A stretch of 64,000 nt of DNA from Pseudomonas fluorescens Q2-87 (GTDB lineage: Bacteria > Pseudomonadota > Gammaproteobacteria > Pseudomonadales > Pseudomonadaceae), in assembly GCF_000281895.1 (NCBI RefSeq), contig NZ_CM001558.1:4964556-5028555 (forward strand), written 5' to 3'. Shown piece by piece: positions 30,369 to 40,580 of this stretch (within the stretch, counting starts at the first letter, position 1; each line of letters begins with the position of its first letter). The notes beneath the pieces are model-generated. The model was given only the letters and a program-made list of their open reading frames with translations, made no database searches and was not told where the DNA came from. The translations under genes were made by a program, and so were the position numbers.

Positions 30369-30569
30369 TCAGTCGATTTCGGCGATCCAGAGCGTCTGGA
30401 CCGCTTCCAAGACCTTCTCGCCACAACGGCCGGAGGCATTGTCGAAATCGGGTAGCTCCATGATCCAGCGCTGCAAATCGACAAAATTCACAGTCAGCGG
30501 ATTCACGTCCGGCTTCGCTTCGGCCAATTCTTCAGCGATGCGCTGTACATCATTCCAACCATAGCTCAT
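30369..30569 (-). CDS. iscX: Iron-sulfur assembly protein IscX
   Basis: This 66-residue acidic protein (MSYGWNDVQRIAEELAEAKP) binds IscS and iron and slows cluster assembly. I chose the ATG at 30569, which gives the normal length. It is the last gene of the isc operon. Confidence 0.93.
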   Translation of the reverse strand: MSYGWNDVQRIAEELAEAKPDVNPLTVNFVDLQRWIMELPDFDNASGRCGEKVLEAVQTLWIAEID

Positions 30570-30582
30570 GACAGTGTCACCA

Positions 30583-30924
30583 TCAGTGCGGCGCTTCGGC
30601 CGCATGGTTAAGCGAATATTTCGGGATTTCGACGACGAGGTCTTCGGTGCCGACCTTGGCCTGGCAGGTCAGGCGCGATGTCGGCTCCAGGCCCCACGCC
30701 TTATCAAGATAGTCTTCTTCCAGCTCGTCGGCTTCGTTCAAAGAGTCGAAACCTTCGCGGATAACGCAGTGGCACGTGGTGCAGGCACAGACGCCGCCAC
30801 AGGCGCTCTCGATCTCGATGTGATTATCGTGGGCCACTTCGAGAATGGACTTGCCGGTTTCGGCCTCTACCACCATACCGTCCGGGCAGTGCTCGGCGTG
30901 TGGCAGAAAAATGATCTGCGGCAT
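30583..30924 (-). CDS. fdx: Isc-type [2Fe-2S] ferredoxin
   Basis: This 113-residue ferredoxin supplies electrons for cluster assembly on IscU. The cysteine ligands are in ACGGVCACTTCHCVI near residues 42-52 and in SRLTCQAK near 87. It lies between hscA and iscX with gaps of a few bases. Confidence 0.95.
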   Translation of the reverse strand: MPQIIFLPHAEHCPDGMVVEAETGKSILEVAHDNHIEIESACGGVCACTTCHCVIREGFDSLNEADELEEDYLDKAWGLEPTSRLTCQAKVGTEDLVVEIPKYSLNHAAEAPH

Positions 30925-30927
30925 CAG

Positions 30928-32790
30928 TTATTCCTCGATTTCATTCAGGTTGCGCCCCGCCAGGGCGGATTTAACCGTCGAGTCCAGGCGGCGGGCAGCA
31001 AAGGCATCGGTGACCTGCGACAGACGCTTGGTCTGCTGCTCGATGGCATAACCATCGGTGCCTTTGATCAATTCGGACAATTCCTGCATCTGCAGCTCGA
31101 TGACCATGCGCTCTTCGGCGTCCAGCAATCGCTCGCCGTCGACTTCAAGGGCGCCTTGCACGGCTTCGATCAGGCGCTGGGCATCGACTTGCTGCTCACG
31201 CAGCACACGGGCCACCTTGTCGTCGCTGGCGTGCTGGAACGAATCCTTGAGCATCTTGGCGATTTCACCGTCGGTCAGGCCGTAGGACGGCTTGACCTGG
31301 ATGCTTGCCTCGACGCCCGAACCGAGCTCGCGGGCGGAGACATTGAGCAAGCCGTCGGCGTCGACCTGGAAGGTCACGCGGATCTTCGCCGCACCGGCGA
31401 CCATGGCCGGGATGCCGCGCAATTCGAAGCGCGCCAGGGAACGACAGTCACTGATCAGCTCACGCTCGCCTTGCAGCACGTGAATCATCATGGCCGACTG
31501 GCCGTCTTTATAGGTGGTGAAGTCTTGGGCGCGGGCAACGGGGATGGTGGTGTTGCGCGGGATCACCTTCTCCATCAGGCCGCCCATGGTTTCCAGACCC
31601 AAGGACAACGGAATCACGTCGAGCAGCAGCAGTTCGCCGCCCTCGCGCTTGTTGCCGGCCAGGGTATCGGCCTGGATCGCCGCGCCAATGGCGACCACCT
31701 GGTCCGGGTCGATTTCGGTCAGCGGCTGGCGACCAAAGGCTTCGGCAACAGCTTCACGAACGCGCGGCACACGGGTCGAACCGCCAACCATGACCACCGC
31801 TTTAACATCTTCGAGCTCAACGCCTGAATCACGTACCGCACGGCGGCAAGCCTTGAGGCTGCGGGCGACCATCGGCTCGATCAGCGCATCGAACGCTTCG
31901 CGCGTCAGTGAGGCTTTCCAATCACCGTAGGCCACTTCGACGGTCGCGGCATCGGTCAGCGCTTCCTTGGCGGCACAGGCGGTTTGCAGCAAGTGACGCT
32001 GGGCACCCGGATCGAGATCGGCGGACAGGCCCGCTTGTTCGATGATCCAGCCGGCAATGGCATGGTCGAAGTCATCGCCGCCCAGGGCGCTGTCGCCGCC
32101 GGTGGCCAGGACTTCGAAGACGCCGCCAGTCAGGCGCAGGATGGAAATATCGAAAGTACCGCCGCCCAGGTCGTAGATGGCAACCAGGCCTTCGGCGTGC
32201 TGGTCCAGGCCATACGCCACGGCAGCAGCGGTCGGCTCGTTGAGCAGGCGCAGTACATTGAGGCCGGCCAGCTTCGCCGCGTCCTTGGTGGCTTGACGCT
32301 GGGCATCGTCGAAATAGGCCGGGACGGTGATGACCGCGCCGACCAGTTCGCCACCCAATGCCGCTTCGGCGCGCTGACGCAAGACTTTGAGGATGTCTGC
32401 CGACACTTCCACCGGGCTTTTCGGGCCCTGGACGGTTTCGATGAACGGCATGTGGGATTCGCCGCCGACGAAGCGGTACGGCAGTTGCTCGCCCAATTGC
32501 TTGACGTCGGACAGACCACGACCCATCAAGCGCTTGACCGAGACAATGGTGTTCAACGGGTCGGTGGCGGCGGCCAGCTTGGCCGACTCGCCCACTTCGA
32601 CGCGATCGGCGTGATAGCGCACGGCGGACGGCAGGATCACCTGCCCGCGCTCATCGGCCAGCGGTTCGGAAAGACCGCTGCGCAAGGCAGCGACCAGGGA
32701 ATTGGTAGTACCCAAGTCGATCCCGACAGCCAGGCGACGCTGGTGCGGTTGTGGACTTTGGCCGGGTTCGGCGATCTGCAGTAGGGCCAT
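30928..32790 (-). CDS. hscA: Hsp70-type chaperone HscA
   Basis: This 620-residue specialised Hsp70 helps move clusters from IscU to target proteins. The ATPase motifs are [15 protein letters not shown] near residue 22, [11 protein letters not shown] near 195 and [15 protein letters not shown] near 340. The substrate-binding domain follows and binds the LPPVK motif of IscU. It lies between hscB and fdx. Confidence 0.96.
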   Translation of the reverse strand: MALLQIAEPGQSPQPHQRRLAVGIDLGTTNSLVAALRSGLSEPLADERGQVILPSAVRYHADRVEVGESAKLAAATDPLNTIVSVKRLMGRGLSDVKQLGEQLPYRFVGGESHMPFIETVQGPKSPVEVSADILKVLRQRAEAALGGELVGAVITVPAYFDDAQRQATKDAAKLAGLNVLRLLNEPTAAAVAYGLDQHAEGLVAIYDLGGGTFDISILRLTGGVFEVLATGGDSALGGDDFDHAIAGWIIEQAGLSADLDPGAQRHLLQTACAAKEALTDAATVEVAYGDWKASLTREAFDALIEPMVARSLKACRRAVRDSGVELEDVKAVVMVGGSTRVPRVREAVAEAFGRQPLTEIDPDQVVAIGAAIQADTLAGNKREGGELLLLDVIPLSLGLETMGGLMEKVIPRNTTIPVARAQDFTTYKDGQSAMMIHVLQGERELISDCRSLARFELRGIPAMVAGAAKIRVTFQVDADGLLNVSARELGSGVEASIQVKPSYGLTDGEIAKMLKDSFQHASDDKVARVLREQQVDAQRLIEAVQGALEVDGERLLDAEERMVIELQMQELSELIKGTDGYAIEQQTKRLSQVTDAFAARRLDSTVKSALAGRNLNEIEE

Positions 32791-32840
32791 CGTAATCAGG
32801 ACTTATCTGTAATCAGGCGTGCGACCGGAGCGGCACTGGG

Positions 32841-33362
32841 TTAATCGTCGAGGCGCTCTTCGAGCTGGCGCACTTCGTAGGTGAGCTTGTCGAGGAACTG
32901 CATGCGCCGCATCAGGCGTTCGGCCTGTTCGCGTTGCGCGGCATCGTTCCAGCAGGCTGCGAAGCTTTCGTTCAGTTCTTGCTGGGCGTCTTTCAAGCGC
33001 CGCTTGAATACCGCGACACCGGCCAGGTCGGCGCTGTCCTGCAGGTCCTCGAGTTCTTCGCGCCATTGCATCTGCTGCAAAAGAAACTCGGGATCGTGGA
33101 CCGTGACCTCCAGAGGCAACTCATGACCGCTGATGGCGAGCAGGTAGCGCGCGCGCTTGGCCGGGTGCTTGAGTGTCTGGTAGGCCTCGTTGAGGTTCGC
33201 CGACTGCTCAAGCGCCCGCCGCTGCTCAGCTTCGGAGGCATCGGCAAAACGGTCCGGGTGGACACCACGGGCCAATTCCAGGTAACGCGCCGACAACTGG
33301 TCGAGGTCCAGCTGGAAAGCAGGCTGCAACTGGAACAACGCAAAATGACAAGGAGTACCCAC
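32841..33362 (-). CDS. hscB: J-domain co-chaperone HscB
   Basis: This 173-residue partner of HscA has an N-terminal J domain with the HPD motif in [10 protein letters not shown] near residue 32 and a C-terminal helical domain that binds IscU. The start is a GTG at 33362 ([13 protein letters not shown]), which gives the standard length; a longer upstream frame would run into iscA. Confidence 0.93.
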   Translation of the reverse strand: MGTPCHFALFQLQPAFQLDLDQLSARYLELARGVHPDRFADASEAEQRRALEQSANLNEAYQTLKHPAKRARYLLAISGHELPLEVTVHDPEFLLQQMQWREELEDLQDSADLAGVAVFKRRLKDAQQELNESFAACWNDAAQREQAERLMRRMQFLDKLTYEVRQLEERLDD

Positions 33363-33370
33363 AAGCTGCC

Positions 33371-33694
33371 TCAGATGTTGAAGCTTTCGCCGCAGCCACA
33401 TTCACCGCGCACGTTGGGGTTGTTGAACTTGAAGCCTTCGTTCAACCCTTCCTTGACGAAATCCAGTTCAGTGCCGTCCAGGTACGTCAGGCTTTTCGGG
33501 TCGATGATCACTTTCTGACCATGACTTTCGAATACCTGATCGTCTTCGCCCACTTCGTCGACGAATTCCAGCACATAGGCAAGGCCAGAGCAGCCCGTGG
33601 TGCGAACACCCAGGCGGATACCCTCGCCCTTGCCGCGCCCTGCAAGGGAGCGCTGGATATGGTTAGCTGCCGCTTCTGTCATCTGGATAGCCAT
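33371..33694 (-). CDS. iscA: Iron-sulfur cluster assembly A-type protein IscA
   Basis: This 107-residue carrier has the three conserved cysteines in TTGCSGLAY near residue 35 and in [11 protein letters not shown] at the C-terminus. It lies between iscU and hscB. Confidence 0.95.
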   Translation of the reverse strand: MAIQMTEAAANHIQRSLAGRGKGEGIRLGVRTTGCSGLAYVLEFVDEVGEDDQVFESHGQKVIIDPKSLTYLDGTELDFVKEGLNEGFKFNNPNVRGECGCGESFNI

Positions 33695-33718
33695 GGAAAC
33701 TCCTTACCGTTACGCGGA

Positions 33719-34105
33719 TCAGATCAAGCCTTTCTTCTGCTTGTAATCGCGAACGGCAGCCTTGATGGCGTCTTCAGCGAGTACCGAGCAGTGGATCTTC
33801 ACTGGCGGCAGGGCCAGTTCTTCGGCCAGCTGGGTGTTCTTGATGGTTTCGGCTTCATCAAGGGTCTTGCCCTTCATCCACTCGGTGGCCAGGGAGCTGG
33901 ACGCAATGGCGGAACCGCAGCCGTAGGTCTTGAACTTGGCGTCTTCGATGATGCCTTGCTCGTTGACCTTGATCTGCAGGCGCATCACGTCGCCGCACGC
34001 CGGGGCGCCGACCATGCCGGTGCCGACATCAGGATCCTGCGCGTCCATCTTGCCGACGTTGCGCGGGTTCTCGTAGTGGTCGATGACCTTTTCGCTATAT
34101 GCCAT
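33719..34105 (-). CDS. iscU: Iron-sulfur scaffold IscU
   Basis: This 128-residue scaffold holds the nascent cluster on Cys residues seen in VGAPACGDVM near 37, YGCGSAIASSS near 63 and HCSVLAEDA near 106. The HscA-binding motif LPPVK is near 99. I chose the ATG at 34105 (MAYSEKVIDHYENP). Confidence 0.96.
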   Translation of the reverse strand: MAYSEKVIDHYENPRNVGKMDAQDPDVGTGMVGAPACGDVMRLQIKVNEQGIIEDAKFKTYGCGSAIASSSLATEWMKGKTLDEAETIKNTQLAEELALPPVKIHCSVLAEDAIKAAVRDYKQKKGLI

Positions 34106-34148
34106 TTGCTTCAATCCTCATCAGTGGAGTCGCTCTGGTGGCGACTTC

Positions 34149-35363
34149 TCAGTGCGCCGCCCATTCGATTTTCGAAATGTCGACGCCGTCTTTGTACATG
34201 TCCCACAGCGGCGACAGAGCGCGCAGCTTGGTAACGGCCTCGCAGACTTTCTGCGCGGCGTAATCGATTTCTTCTTCGGTGGTGAAGCGGCCGAAGGTGA
34301 AGCGGATCGAACTGTGCGCCAATTCGTCGTTGCGGCCCAGGGCGCGCAATACGTAGGAAGGCTCCAGCGATGCCGAGGTGCAGGCCGAACCGGACGACAC
34401 GGCCAGATCCTTGAGCGCCATGATCAGCGACTCGCCTTCAACGTAGTTGAAGCTCAGGTTCAGGTTGTGCGGTACGCGGGCGATCATGCTGCCGTTGACG
34501 TAGAGCTCTTCGAGGTGCTCGACCTGCTTGAAGAAACGGTCGCTCAAGGCCTTGATGCGCACGTTTTCGGCAGCCATGTCTTCCTTGGCTACGCGGAAGG
34601 CTTCGCCCATGCCGACGATCTGGTGGGTCGCCAGGGTGCCGGAGCGCATGCCACGTTCGTGACCGCCACCGTGCATGGTCGCTTCGATGCGAACACGCGG
34701 CTTGCGGCTCACGTACAGCGCGCCGATGCCTTTAGGGCCGTAGGTCTTGTGTGCCGAGAACGACATCAGGTCGACTTTGAGCTTGGACAGGTCGATGTCG
34801 ACCTTGCCAGTGGACTGGGCCGCATCGACGTGGAACAGGACGCCTTTGGAGCGGGTCAGCTCGCCAATGGCTTCGATGTCGTTGATGGTGCCGATTTCGT
34901 TGTTCACGTGCATGATCGAAACCAGGATCGTATCGTCGCGCAGCGCGGCTTCGATCATGGCTGGGGTGATCAGGCCGTCTTCGCCCGGCTCGATGTAGGT
35001 GACTTCGAAGCCTTCACGCTCCAGTTGGCGCATGGTGTCCAGGACAGCCTTGTGCTCGACCTTGGAGGTGATCAGGTGCTTGCCCTTGGTGTGGTAGAAG
35101 TGCGCGACACCCTTGATGGCCAGGTTGTCGGACTCGGTGGCACCAGAGGTCCAGACGATTTCACGCGGGTCGGCGTTGACCAGGTCAGCGACTTGGCGAC
35201 GCGCGTTTTCGACCGACTCTTCAGCCTTCCAGCCAAATACGTGGGAGCGGGACGCCGGGTTACCGAAGTTCCCGTCGACCAGCAGGCATTCGCTCATTTT
35301 TTGCGCGACACGCGGATCAACCGGGGTGGTCGCAGAGTAATCAAGGTAAATCGGCAATTTCAT
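34149..35363 (-). CDS. iscS: Cysteine desulfurase IscS
   Basis: This 404-residue PLP enzyme takes sulfur from cysteine for clusters and thio-modified tRNA. The PLP lysine is in [12 protein letters not shown] near residue 206, and the mobile-loop cysteine in [14 protein letters not shown] near 328. It follows iscR with a gap of 50 bases. Confidence 0.97.
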   Translation of the reverse strand: MKLPIYLDYSATTPVDPRVAQKMSECLLVDGNFGNPASRSHVFGWKAEESVENARRQVADLVNADPREIVWTSGATESDNLAIKGVAHFYHTKGKHLITSKVEHKAVLDTMRQLEREGFEVTYIEPGEDGLITPAMIEAALRDDTILVSIMHVNNEIGTINDIEAIGELTRSKGVLFHVDAAQSTGKVDIDLSKLKVDLMSFSAHKTYGPKGIGALYVSRKPRVRIEATMHGGGHERGMRSGTLATHQIVGMGEAFRVAKEDMAAENVRIKALSDRFFKQVEHLEELYVNGSMIARVPHNLNLSFNYVEGESLIMALKDLAVSSGSACTSASLEPSYVLRALGRNDELAHSSIRFTFGRFTTEEEIDYAAQKVCEAVTKLRALSPLWDMYKDGVDISKIEWAAH

Positions 35364-35413
35364 GGACTCTCTCCTAAATCAGGCTGGCTGGCGTTCCGCT
35401 TGCTCTGCGGCAG

Positions 35414-35905
35414 TCATTCGACGGCGGACGCTTCAATCTTGTCCAGGTGCGGCGCCTTGCTGTTGCAACGGCGCTGGTCCTGACGCTGGGCTACTTCTTG
35501 CACCTCACGGCGAGTTACAAGGTCAGCCAAGCTGATACCGCTCAGAAATTCGTGGATCTGCAGGCTGAGGTCGCACCACAAGTGGTGGGTCAGGCAAGTA
35601 TCGCCGCCATGGCAGTCGCCAAGGCCCTGGCATTTGGTCGCATCGACCGATTCGTTTACGGCATCGATCACCTGGGCGACCTGGATGCCCTGCATGTCAC
35701 GCGACAGCTGGTAGCCGCCACCGGGACCGCGAACGCTGGAGACCAGGTTGCTGCGGCGCAGCTTGGCGAACAGCTGTTCAAGGTAAGACAGGGAAATGCC
35801 CTGGCGCTCGGAGATATCGGCCAGGGACACCGGCCCGTGCTGCGCATGCAATGCAAGATCCAGCATCGCGGTCACGGCGTATCGGCCTTTTGTAGTCAGT
35901 CGCAT
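35414..35905 (-). CDS. iscR: Iron-sulfur cluster regulator IscR
   Basis: This 163-residue Rrf2-family regulator has a winged helix at the N-terminus ([19 protein letters not shown]) and cluster-ligand cysteines within [13 protein letters not shown], near residues 92-104. With its [2Fe-2S] cluster it represses the isc operon. I chose the ATG at 35905; an in-frame TTG two codons upstream is less likely. An IscR box lies upstream. Confidence 0.96.
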   Translation of the reverse strand: MRLTTKGRYAVTAMLDLALHAQHGPVSLADISERQGISLSYLEQLFAKLRRSNLVSSVRGPGGGYQLSRDMQGIQVAQVIDAVNESVDATKCQGLGDCHGGDTCLTHHLWCDLSLQIHEFLSGISLADLVTRREVQEVAQRQDQRRCNSKAPHLDKIEASAVE

Positions 35906-35946
35906 GGACAATTACCACGGAGTTTCGGAATGGAGGCGAGTATGCA

Positions 35947-35971
35947 ATTCCCGAGTATTTAAGTCAAGTAT
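35947..35971 (-). promoter_or_regulatory. iscR: IscR type 1 box overlapping the isc promoter
   Basis: On the minus strand the 25 bases begin ATACTTGACT and end TACTCGGGAAT, a good match to the type 1 IscR site known from E. coli. It contains the likely -35 box TTGACT, followed after 17 bases by CATACT as a -10. Binding would block RNA polymerase, as expected for autorepression by holo-IscR. Confidence 0.72.
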
Positions 35972-36066
35972 AAGACCTAGCGCATTACTCGGGTTTACCC
36001 GCGAAAGAGCGCGCGCATGATATCAAAGGTAGGCGACTAACGACCAGCTATACCGCGTTATCGTTC

Positions 36067-36158
36067 TTCGCGGGCAAGCCCGCTCCCACAGGGATCTCTG
36101 GCGAGAACACAACTCATGTACCACGCAGATCCAATGTGGGAGCGAGCTTGCTCGCGAT
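36067..36158. repeat. REP doublet (subtype A)
   Basis: Inverted arms at 36067-36090 and 36135-36158, the left with GCGGGCAAGCCCGCTCCC and the right a slightly different subtype-A copy. It lies between iscR and cysE. Confidence 0.8.
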
Positions 36159-36173
36159 GAGGCCAGCAGGGTT

Positions 36174-36950
36174 TCAGCTGGCCTGGCTTTCATCCTTGTC
36201 CTTCACACACGCAAAATCTTCCTCGCGCAGTTCAGGCAGGTCTTTGGCGCAGTAATTACTGCCCAAGTCCTTGAGGGCGCCGCACATCCCTTCCAGGCGC
36301 CCATCGACGGCCTGCAGGTGATCGAGCAATTGATTGATGGCGCGAGCGACCGGGTCGGGCATGTCTTCGCCAACACCGTAGGCATCGAAGCCGATTTTCT
36401 CGGCCATGGCCTTGCGCCGGGCGTCTTGCTCATCATCGGACTTGACAATGATTCGCCCCGGAATGCCCACCACGGTCGCGCCGGGCGGCACAGCCTTGGT
36501 GACCACAGCATTGGAACCGACTTTCGCCCCAGCGCCGACGGTGAACGGACCGAGCACCTTGGCGCCCGCGCCCACCACCACACCGTCTTCCAGGGTCGGG
36601 TGGCGCTTGCCTTTGTTCCAACTGGTGCCGCCGAGGGTCACGCCCTGGTACAGGGTCACGTCATCGCCAATTTCGGCGGTTTCTCCAATGACGATGCCCA
36701 TGCCGTGGTCGATGAAGAACCGACGACCGACCTTGGCGCCTGGATGAATCTCGATGCCGGTCAGCCAGCGACCGAAGTTCGAGACCAGCCGCGCCAGCCA
36801 CTTCCAGCCCATATTCCACAAGGCGCCAGACAGGCGATGGATCCAGATCGCGTGCATACCCGGATAGCAGGTCAGCACCTCAAAGGCATTGCGCGCCGCC
36901 GGGTCACGATGGAAAACGCTTTGGATATCTTCACGCAAACGTTCGAACAT
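36174..36950 (-). CDS. cysE: Serine O-acetyltransferase
   Basis: This 258-residue enzyme makes O-acetylserine, the precursor of cysteine. The N-terminal helical domain is followed by hexapeptide repeats of a left-handed beta helix ([20 protein letters not shown] near 72-91). It starts one base after trmJ and lies upstream of the isc operon on the same strand; cysteine supplied here feeds IscS. Confidence 0.95.
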   Translation of the reverse strand: MFERLREDIQSVFHRDPAARNAFEVLTCYPGMHAIWIHRLSGALWNMGWKWLARLVSNFGRWLTGIEIHPGAKVGRRFFIDHGMGIVIGETAEIGDDVTLYQGVTLGGTSWNKGKRHPTLEDGVVVGAGAKVLGPFTVGAGAKVGSNAVVTKAVPPGATVVGIPGRIIVKSDDEQDARRKAMAEKIGFDAYGVGEDMPDPVARAINQLLDHLQAVDGRLEGMCGALKDLGSNYCAKDLPELREEDFACVKDKDESQAS

Positions 36951-36951
36951 T

Positions 36952-37719
36952 TTATTTCTTCCGCTTAATCAGCTCGCCACGGGCCGCCTTCTGGGTTTCC
37001 GTGAGGATGCCGCGCAATATATTCATCTCCGCCCGGCTGACCGAGCTTCGTCCGTACAACCGACGCAGGCGCGCCATCAAATGTCGCGGCTTTTCCGGGT
37101 CGAGGAACTCGATGTCCACCAGGGTCTGCTCCAGGTGCTCAAAGAATCGCTCCAGTTCGTCCATGGTCGCCAGTGTCTCACTGCGCGGCGACGTGACCTC
37201 GGTTTTTTCGACCTTGCTGGGCTTGCCTTCGGCTGCCAGCCAGGCCATGCGCACTTCATAGCTCAACACCTGCACCGCCGCCCCGAGGTTCAAGGAACTG
37301 AACTCAGGGTCGGAAGGGATATGCACGTGAAAGTGACATCGCTGCAGCTCGTCGTTGGTCAGGCCGGAGTCTTCACGGCCGAACACCAGGGCAATCTCGA
37401 AGCCCTGCGCGGCCTCCTCGACCACTTTCGTGCCGCATTCGCGGGGGTCGAGCAGCGGCCAGGGGATGCGGCGGTCGCGGGCGCTGGTGCCAAGCACCAG
37501 GTTGCAACCCACCAGGGCGTCTTCCAAGGTGGCGACGACCTGAGCGTTGGCCAGGATGTCACCGGCGCCGGAGGCACGGGCGTCGGCTTCGTGATGGGGA
37601 AACAGGCGCGGTTCGACCAGCACCAGCCGCGACAAGCCCATGTTCTTCATGGCCCGCGCCGCTCCGCCGATGTTACCCGGATGGCTGGTATTGACCAGGA
37701 CGACACGAATGTTCTGCAA
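36952..37719 (-). CDS. trmJ: tRNA Cm32/Um32 methyltransferase TrmJ
   Basis: This 255-residue SPOUT enzyme methylates the ribose at position 32 of tRNA. The SPOUT knot motifs are [19 protein letters not shown] near residue 11 and [13 protein letters not shown] near 114. I chose the TTG at 37719 ([13 protein letters not shown]), the usual N-terminus; an ATG at 37755 would add 12 unusual residues. It is nearly contiguous with cysE. Confidence 0.9.
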   Translation of the reverse strand: MQNIRVVLVNTSHPGNIGGAARAMKNMGLSRLVLVEPRLFPHHEADARASGAGDILANAQVVATLEDALVGCNLVLGTSARDRRIPWPLLDPRECGTKVVEEAAQGFEIALVFGREDSGLTNDELQRCHFHVHIPSDPEFSSLNLGAAVQVLSYEVRMAWLAAEGKPSKVEKTEVTSPRSETLATMDELERFFEHLEQTLVDIEFLDPEKPRHLMARLRRLYGRSSVSRAEMNILRGILTETQKAARGELIKRKK

Positions 37720-37866
37720 CAAGGGAGGCGCTCTCGAACACGATAAAGGGAGCAAATCTTACATAAGCACCTACCGTTAAGCTATGAAAGCGAACACCAA
37801 CCTTCTCCTCGGAAAACTTTCTGATAGAATGCGCGGCTTTCTTTAACAACCTTAGGTGACACATCC

Positions 37867-38685
37867 ATGCAGCCCATGCTGAATATCGCGCTGCGCGCCG
37901 CCCGCAGCGCCAGTGAACTGATCTTCCGCTCCATCGAGCGCCTGGATACCATCAAGGTCGATGAAAAAGACGCCAAGGACTACGTGTCCGAGGTTGATCG
38001 CGCCGCCGAGCAAAAAATCGTCGACGCCCTGCGCAAGGCTTACCCGAACCACTCCATCCTCGGTGAAGAGACTGGCATGCACGCCGGTACCGGCATCGAA
38101 GGCGAAGAATACCTGTGGATCATCGATCCGCTGGACGGCACCACCAACTTCCTGCGCGGCATCCCTCACTTCGCTGTCAGCATCGCCTGCAAATACCGTG
38201 GTCGCCTGGAACACGCCGTTGTGCTGGACCCGGTTCGCCAGGAAGAATTCACCGCCAGTCGTGGCCGTGGCGCCCAGTTGAACGGTCGTCGCCTGCGCGT
38301 CAGCGGCCGTACCAGCCTGGACGGTGCCCTGCTGGGCACTGGCTTCCCGTTCCGTGATGACCAGATGGATAACCTGGACAACTACCTGGGCATGTTCCGC
38401 GCGCTGGTCGGCCAGACTGCCGGTATCCGCCGCGCCGGTGCCGCCAGCCTGGACTTGGCTTATGTGGCTGCGGGTCGTTTCGATGCGTTTTGGGAATCGG
38501 GCCTGTCCGAATGGGACATGGCTGCAGGCGCCCTGCTGATCCAGGAAGCCGGCGGTTTGGTGAGCGACTTCACCGGCGGTCACGACTTCCTTGAAAAGGG
38601 CCACATCGTTGCCGGCAACACCAAATGCTTCAAGGCTGTACTTACCGCCATCCAGCCCCATTTGCCGGCTTCGCTGAAGCGCTAA
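37867..38685 (+). CDS. suhB: Inositol-1-monophosphatase SuhB
   Basis: This 272-residue phosphatase has the metal-binding motifs GEETGMH near residue 66, DPLDGTTNFLRG near 84 and SEWDMAAGALLIQEAGG near 217. SuhB also takes part in rRNA antitermination complexes in E. coli. It is divergent from trmJ; a TAGAAT box at 37825-37830 lies upstream. Confidence 0.94.
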   Translation: MQPMLNIALRAARSASELIFRSIERLDTIKVDEKDAKDYVSEVDRAAEQKIVDALRKAYPNHSILGEETGMHAGTGIEGEEYLWIIDPLDGTTNFLRGIPHFAVSIACKYRGRLEHAVVLDPVRQEEFTASRGRGAQLNGRRLRVSGRTSLDGALLGTGFPFRDDQMDNLDNYLGMFRALVGQTAGIRRAGAASLDLAYVAAGRFDAFWESGLSEWDMAAGALLIQEAGGLVSDFTGGHDFLEKGHIVAGNTKCFKAVLTAIQPHLPASLKR

Positions 38686-38699
38686 GCAACTCGGCTACA

Positions 38700-38730
38700 G
38701 AAAAAGCACCTTTCGGGGTGCTTTTTTTAT
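38700..38730 (+). terminator. Rho-independent terminator of suhB
   Basis: Stem AAAAAGCACC/GGGTGCTTTTT with loop TTTCG and a T run, 15 bases after the suhB stop. Confidence 0.85.
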
Positions 38731-38757
38731 GTCTGCGATTACACCATTGAACACCCG

Positions 38758-38849
38758 GTGGCGAGGGAGCTTGCTCCCGCTGGACTGCGCAGCGGCCCCA
38801 AGATTTTACGGTCGCTGCGCAACCGAGCGGGAGTAAGCTCCCTCGCCAC
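38758..38849. repeat. REP doublet (subtype B)
   Basis: Inverted arms at 38758-38781 and 38826-38849 with core GAGGGAGCTTGCTCCC and one mismatch in the right arm. It lies between the suhB terminator and the convergent glycine-zipper gene. Confidence 0.82.
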
Positions 38850-38893
38850 AATGGATTACATCCAAGAACATCGAGGCAAGCTGAACCCCCGCT

Positions 38894-38918
38894 TTCGCGG
38901 GCAAGCCCGCTCCCACAA
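38894..38918. repeat. Single REP half (subtype A)
   Basis: One copy of TTCGCGGGCAAGCCCGCTCC with no partner, 45 bases after the subtype B doublet. Confidence 0.65.
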
Positions 38919-38948
38919 GGATGGGGGGGGATGTCCGAAATCCGGGCA

Positions 38949-38982
38949 CAAAAAAAGCACCCCGAAGGGTGCTTCTTCATAC
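38949..38982 (-). terminator. Rho-independent terminator of the glycine-zipper gene
   Basis: Stem AAGCACCC/GGGTGCTT with loop CGAA, followed on the minus strand by a T run. It lies just after the stop of the gene at 38991-39539. Confidence 0.75.
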
Positions 38983-38990
38983 CAGCTGGA

Positions 38991-39539
38991 TCACTGAGCC
39001 GGTTCGTTCTGGCCCAGGATCAGTTGGCCTTCCTTGTTCACCGGGATTTGGTTGCCCGGGTCGCGGTCCATGCGGACCTTGCCTTCTTTGCCGTCGAGCA
39101 TGTAGCGAACGTCGTAGCCTACAACCTTGTCGCTGATGTCATTGACGGTGTTGCAGCGCGTTTGGGTCGTGGTGTAAGTGTCGCGCTCCTGCATCCCTTC
39201 CTGAATCTTGTTACCGGCATAACCGCCGCCGGCCGCACCCGCCACGGTGGCGATTTTCTTGCCGGTGCCGCCACCGACCTGGTTGCCCAACAGGCCACCG
39301 GCCAGGGCGCCGATCACGGTGCCGGCGATCTGGTGCTGGTCCTGGACTGGCTTCTGCCGGGTCACGGTAACGTCCTTGCACACTTCACGCGGGGTCTTGA
39401 TTTGGGTCTTGACCGGCTCCACGGCCAGTACTTGCGCAGACTCAGGGCCACTTTTTACCAAGCTGTAGGTGGCGACCGCACCACCGGCTGTTACACCGAC
39501 AGCACCCAATACCGCACCAACCAGCATCGATTTGTTCAC
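38991..39539 (-). CDS. Glycine-zipper 2TM-domain envelope protein
   Basis: This 182-residue protein has an N-terminal hydrophobic stretch (VGAVLGAVGVTAGGAVATYS) and a central glycine zipper near residues 70-112 (GALAGGLLGNQVGGGTGKK), as in the 17-kDa surface antigen and SlyB families. The C-terminal part holds YDVRYMLDGKEGKVRM. It is probably anchored in the inner membrane or envelope; function unknown. Confidence 0.82.
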   Translation of the reverse strand: MNKSMLVGAVLGAVGVTAGGAVATYSLVKSGPESAQVLAVEPVKTQIKTPREVCKDVTVTRQKPVQDQHQIAGTVIGALAGGLLGNQVGGGTGKKIATVAGAAGGGYAGNKIQEGMQERDTYTTTQTRCNTVNDISDKVVGYDVRYMLDGKEGKVRMDRDPGNQIPVNKEGQLILGQNEPAQ

Positions 39540-39598
39540 TTGAACCTCCAGGGCATCACAAGCGGATTAATCCGCGCTTCTCCCAGCCTTGGAGCATA

Positions 39599-39631
39599 AA
39601 AAAAGGCGCGAGTTCAACTCGCGCCTTTTCA
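39599..39631 (-). terminator. Rho-independent terminator of secDF
   Basis: Stem AAGGCGCGAGTT/AACTCGCGCCTT with a short loop and a T run on the minus strand, 26 bases after secF. Confidence 0.88.
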
Positions 39632-39656
39632 GCAGTGACGGAAGGAGCAACAGGCC

Positions 39657-40571
39657 TTACGGACGGTCGTCCACCTCTGTCTCCACGGCTGCAGGAGGAA
39701 TCAGATCCTCAGTGCTCAGGTTCAGCCAGATCAACACAACGTTGGCGATATAGATCGACGAGTAGGTACCCGCCAATACACCGATGAACAGCGCGACGGA
39801 GAAGCCGAACAGGTTGTCGCCGCCAAAGAACAGCAGCGCCGCAATCGCCAGCAACGTGGAGATCGACGTCGCCATGGTCCGCAGCAGGGTCTGGGTGGTC
39901 GAGATGTTGATGTTCTCGATCAAGGACGCCTTGCGCAGCACACGGAAGTTCTCGCGCACCCGGTCGAACACCACGATGGTGTCGTTGAGCGAATAACCGA
40001 TGATCGCCAGCACCGCCGCCAGCACCGTCAAATCGAAGGTGATCTGGAAGAACGACAGGATGCCCACGGTCACGATCACGTCGTGGATCAGCGAAACGAT
40101 AGCGCCCACCGCGAACTTCCACTGAAAGCGGAAGGCCAGGTAGATCAGGATGCCACCCAGCGCCATCAGCATGCCGAGGCCGCCCTGGTCGCGCAGTTCT
40201 TCACCCACTTGCGGGCCGACGAACTCGACGCGCTTGACCTTCGCCGGGTTGTCGCCGCCAGCCTTCTGCAAGGCCTCGGCTACCTGGTGACCCAGCTGCG
40301 GGTCTTCACCCGGCATGCGCACCAGCAGGTCGGTGGTCGCACCGAAGCTCTGCACGATGGCATCGCTATAGCCCGAGGTCGCCAGCTGCTCACGCACCTT
40401 GGTGACATCGGCCGGACGCTCGTAGGTCAGCTCGATGAGCGTACCGCCGGTGAAGTCCAGGCCGTAGTTCAGGCCCTTGTGGAACCAGCTGAACAACGCC
40501 AGCACGGTAAGGAACAATGTGACGCCGAACGCAACGTTGCGAACGCCCATGAAGTTGATTGTACGTAACAT
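39657..40571 (-). CDS. secF: Protein translocase subunit SecF
   Basis: This 304-residue inner-membrane protein forms with SecD the proton-driven motor that completes protein export. It has six helices; the first is near residues 10-28, followed by GLDFTGGTLIELTYE and the family motif GYSLNDTIVVFDRVREN near 190. It starts nine bases after secD. Confidence 0.96.
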   Translation of the reverse strand: MLRTINFMGVRNVAFGVTLFLTVLALFSWFHKGLNYGLDFTGGTLIELTYERPADVTKVREQLATSGYSDAIVQSFGATTDLLVRMPGEDPQLGHQVAEALQKAGGDNPAKVKRVEFVGPQVGEELRDQGGLGMLMALGGILIYLAFRFQWKFAVGAIVSLIHDVIVTVGILSFFQITFDLTVLAAVLAIIGYSLNDTIVVFDRVRENFRVLRKASLIENINISTTQTLLRTMATSISTLLAIAALLFFGGDNLFGFSVALFIGVLAGTYSSIYIANVVLIWLNLSTEDLIPPAAVETEVDDRP

Positions 40572-40580
40572 GGCAGCCCC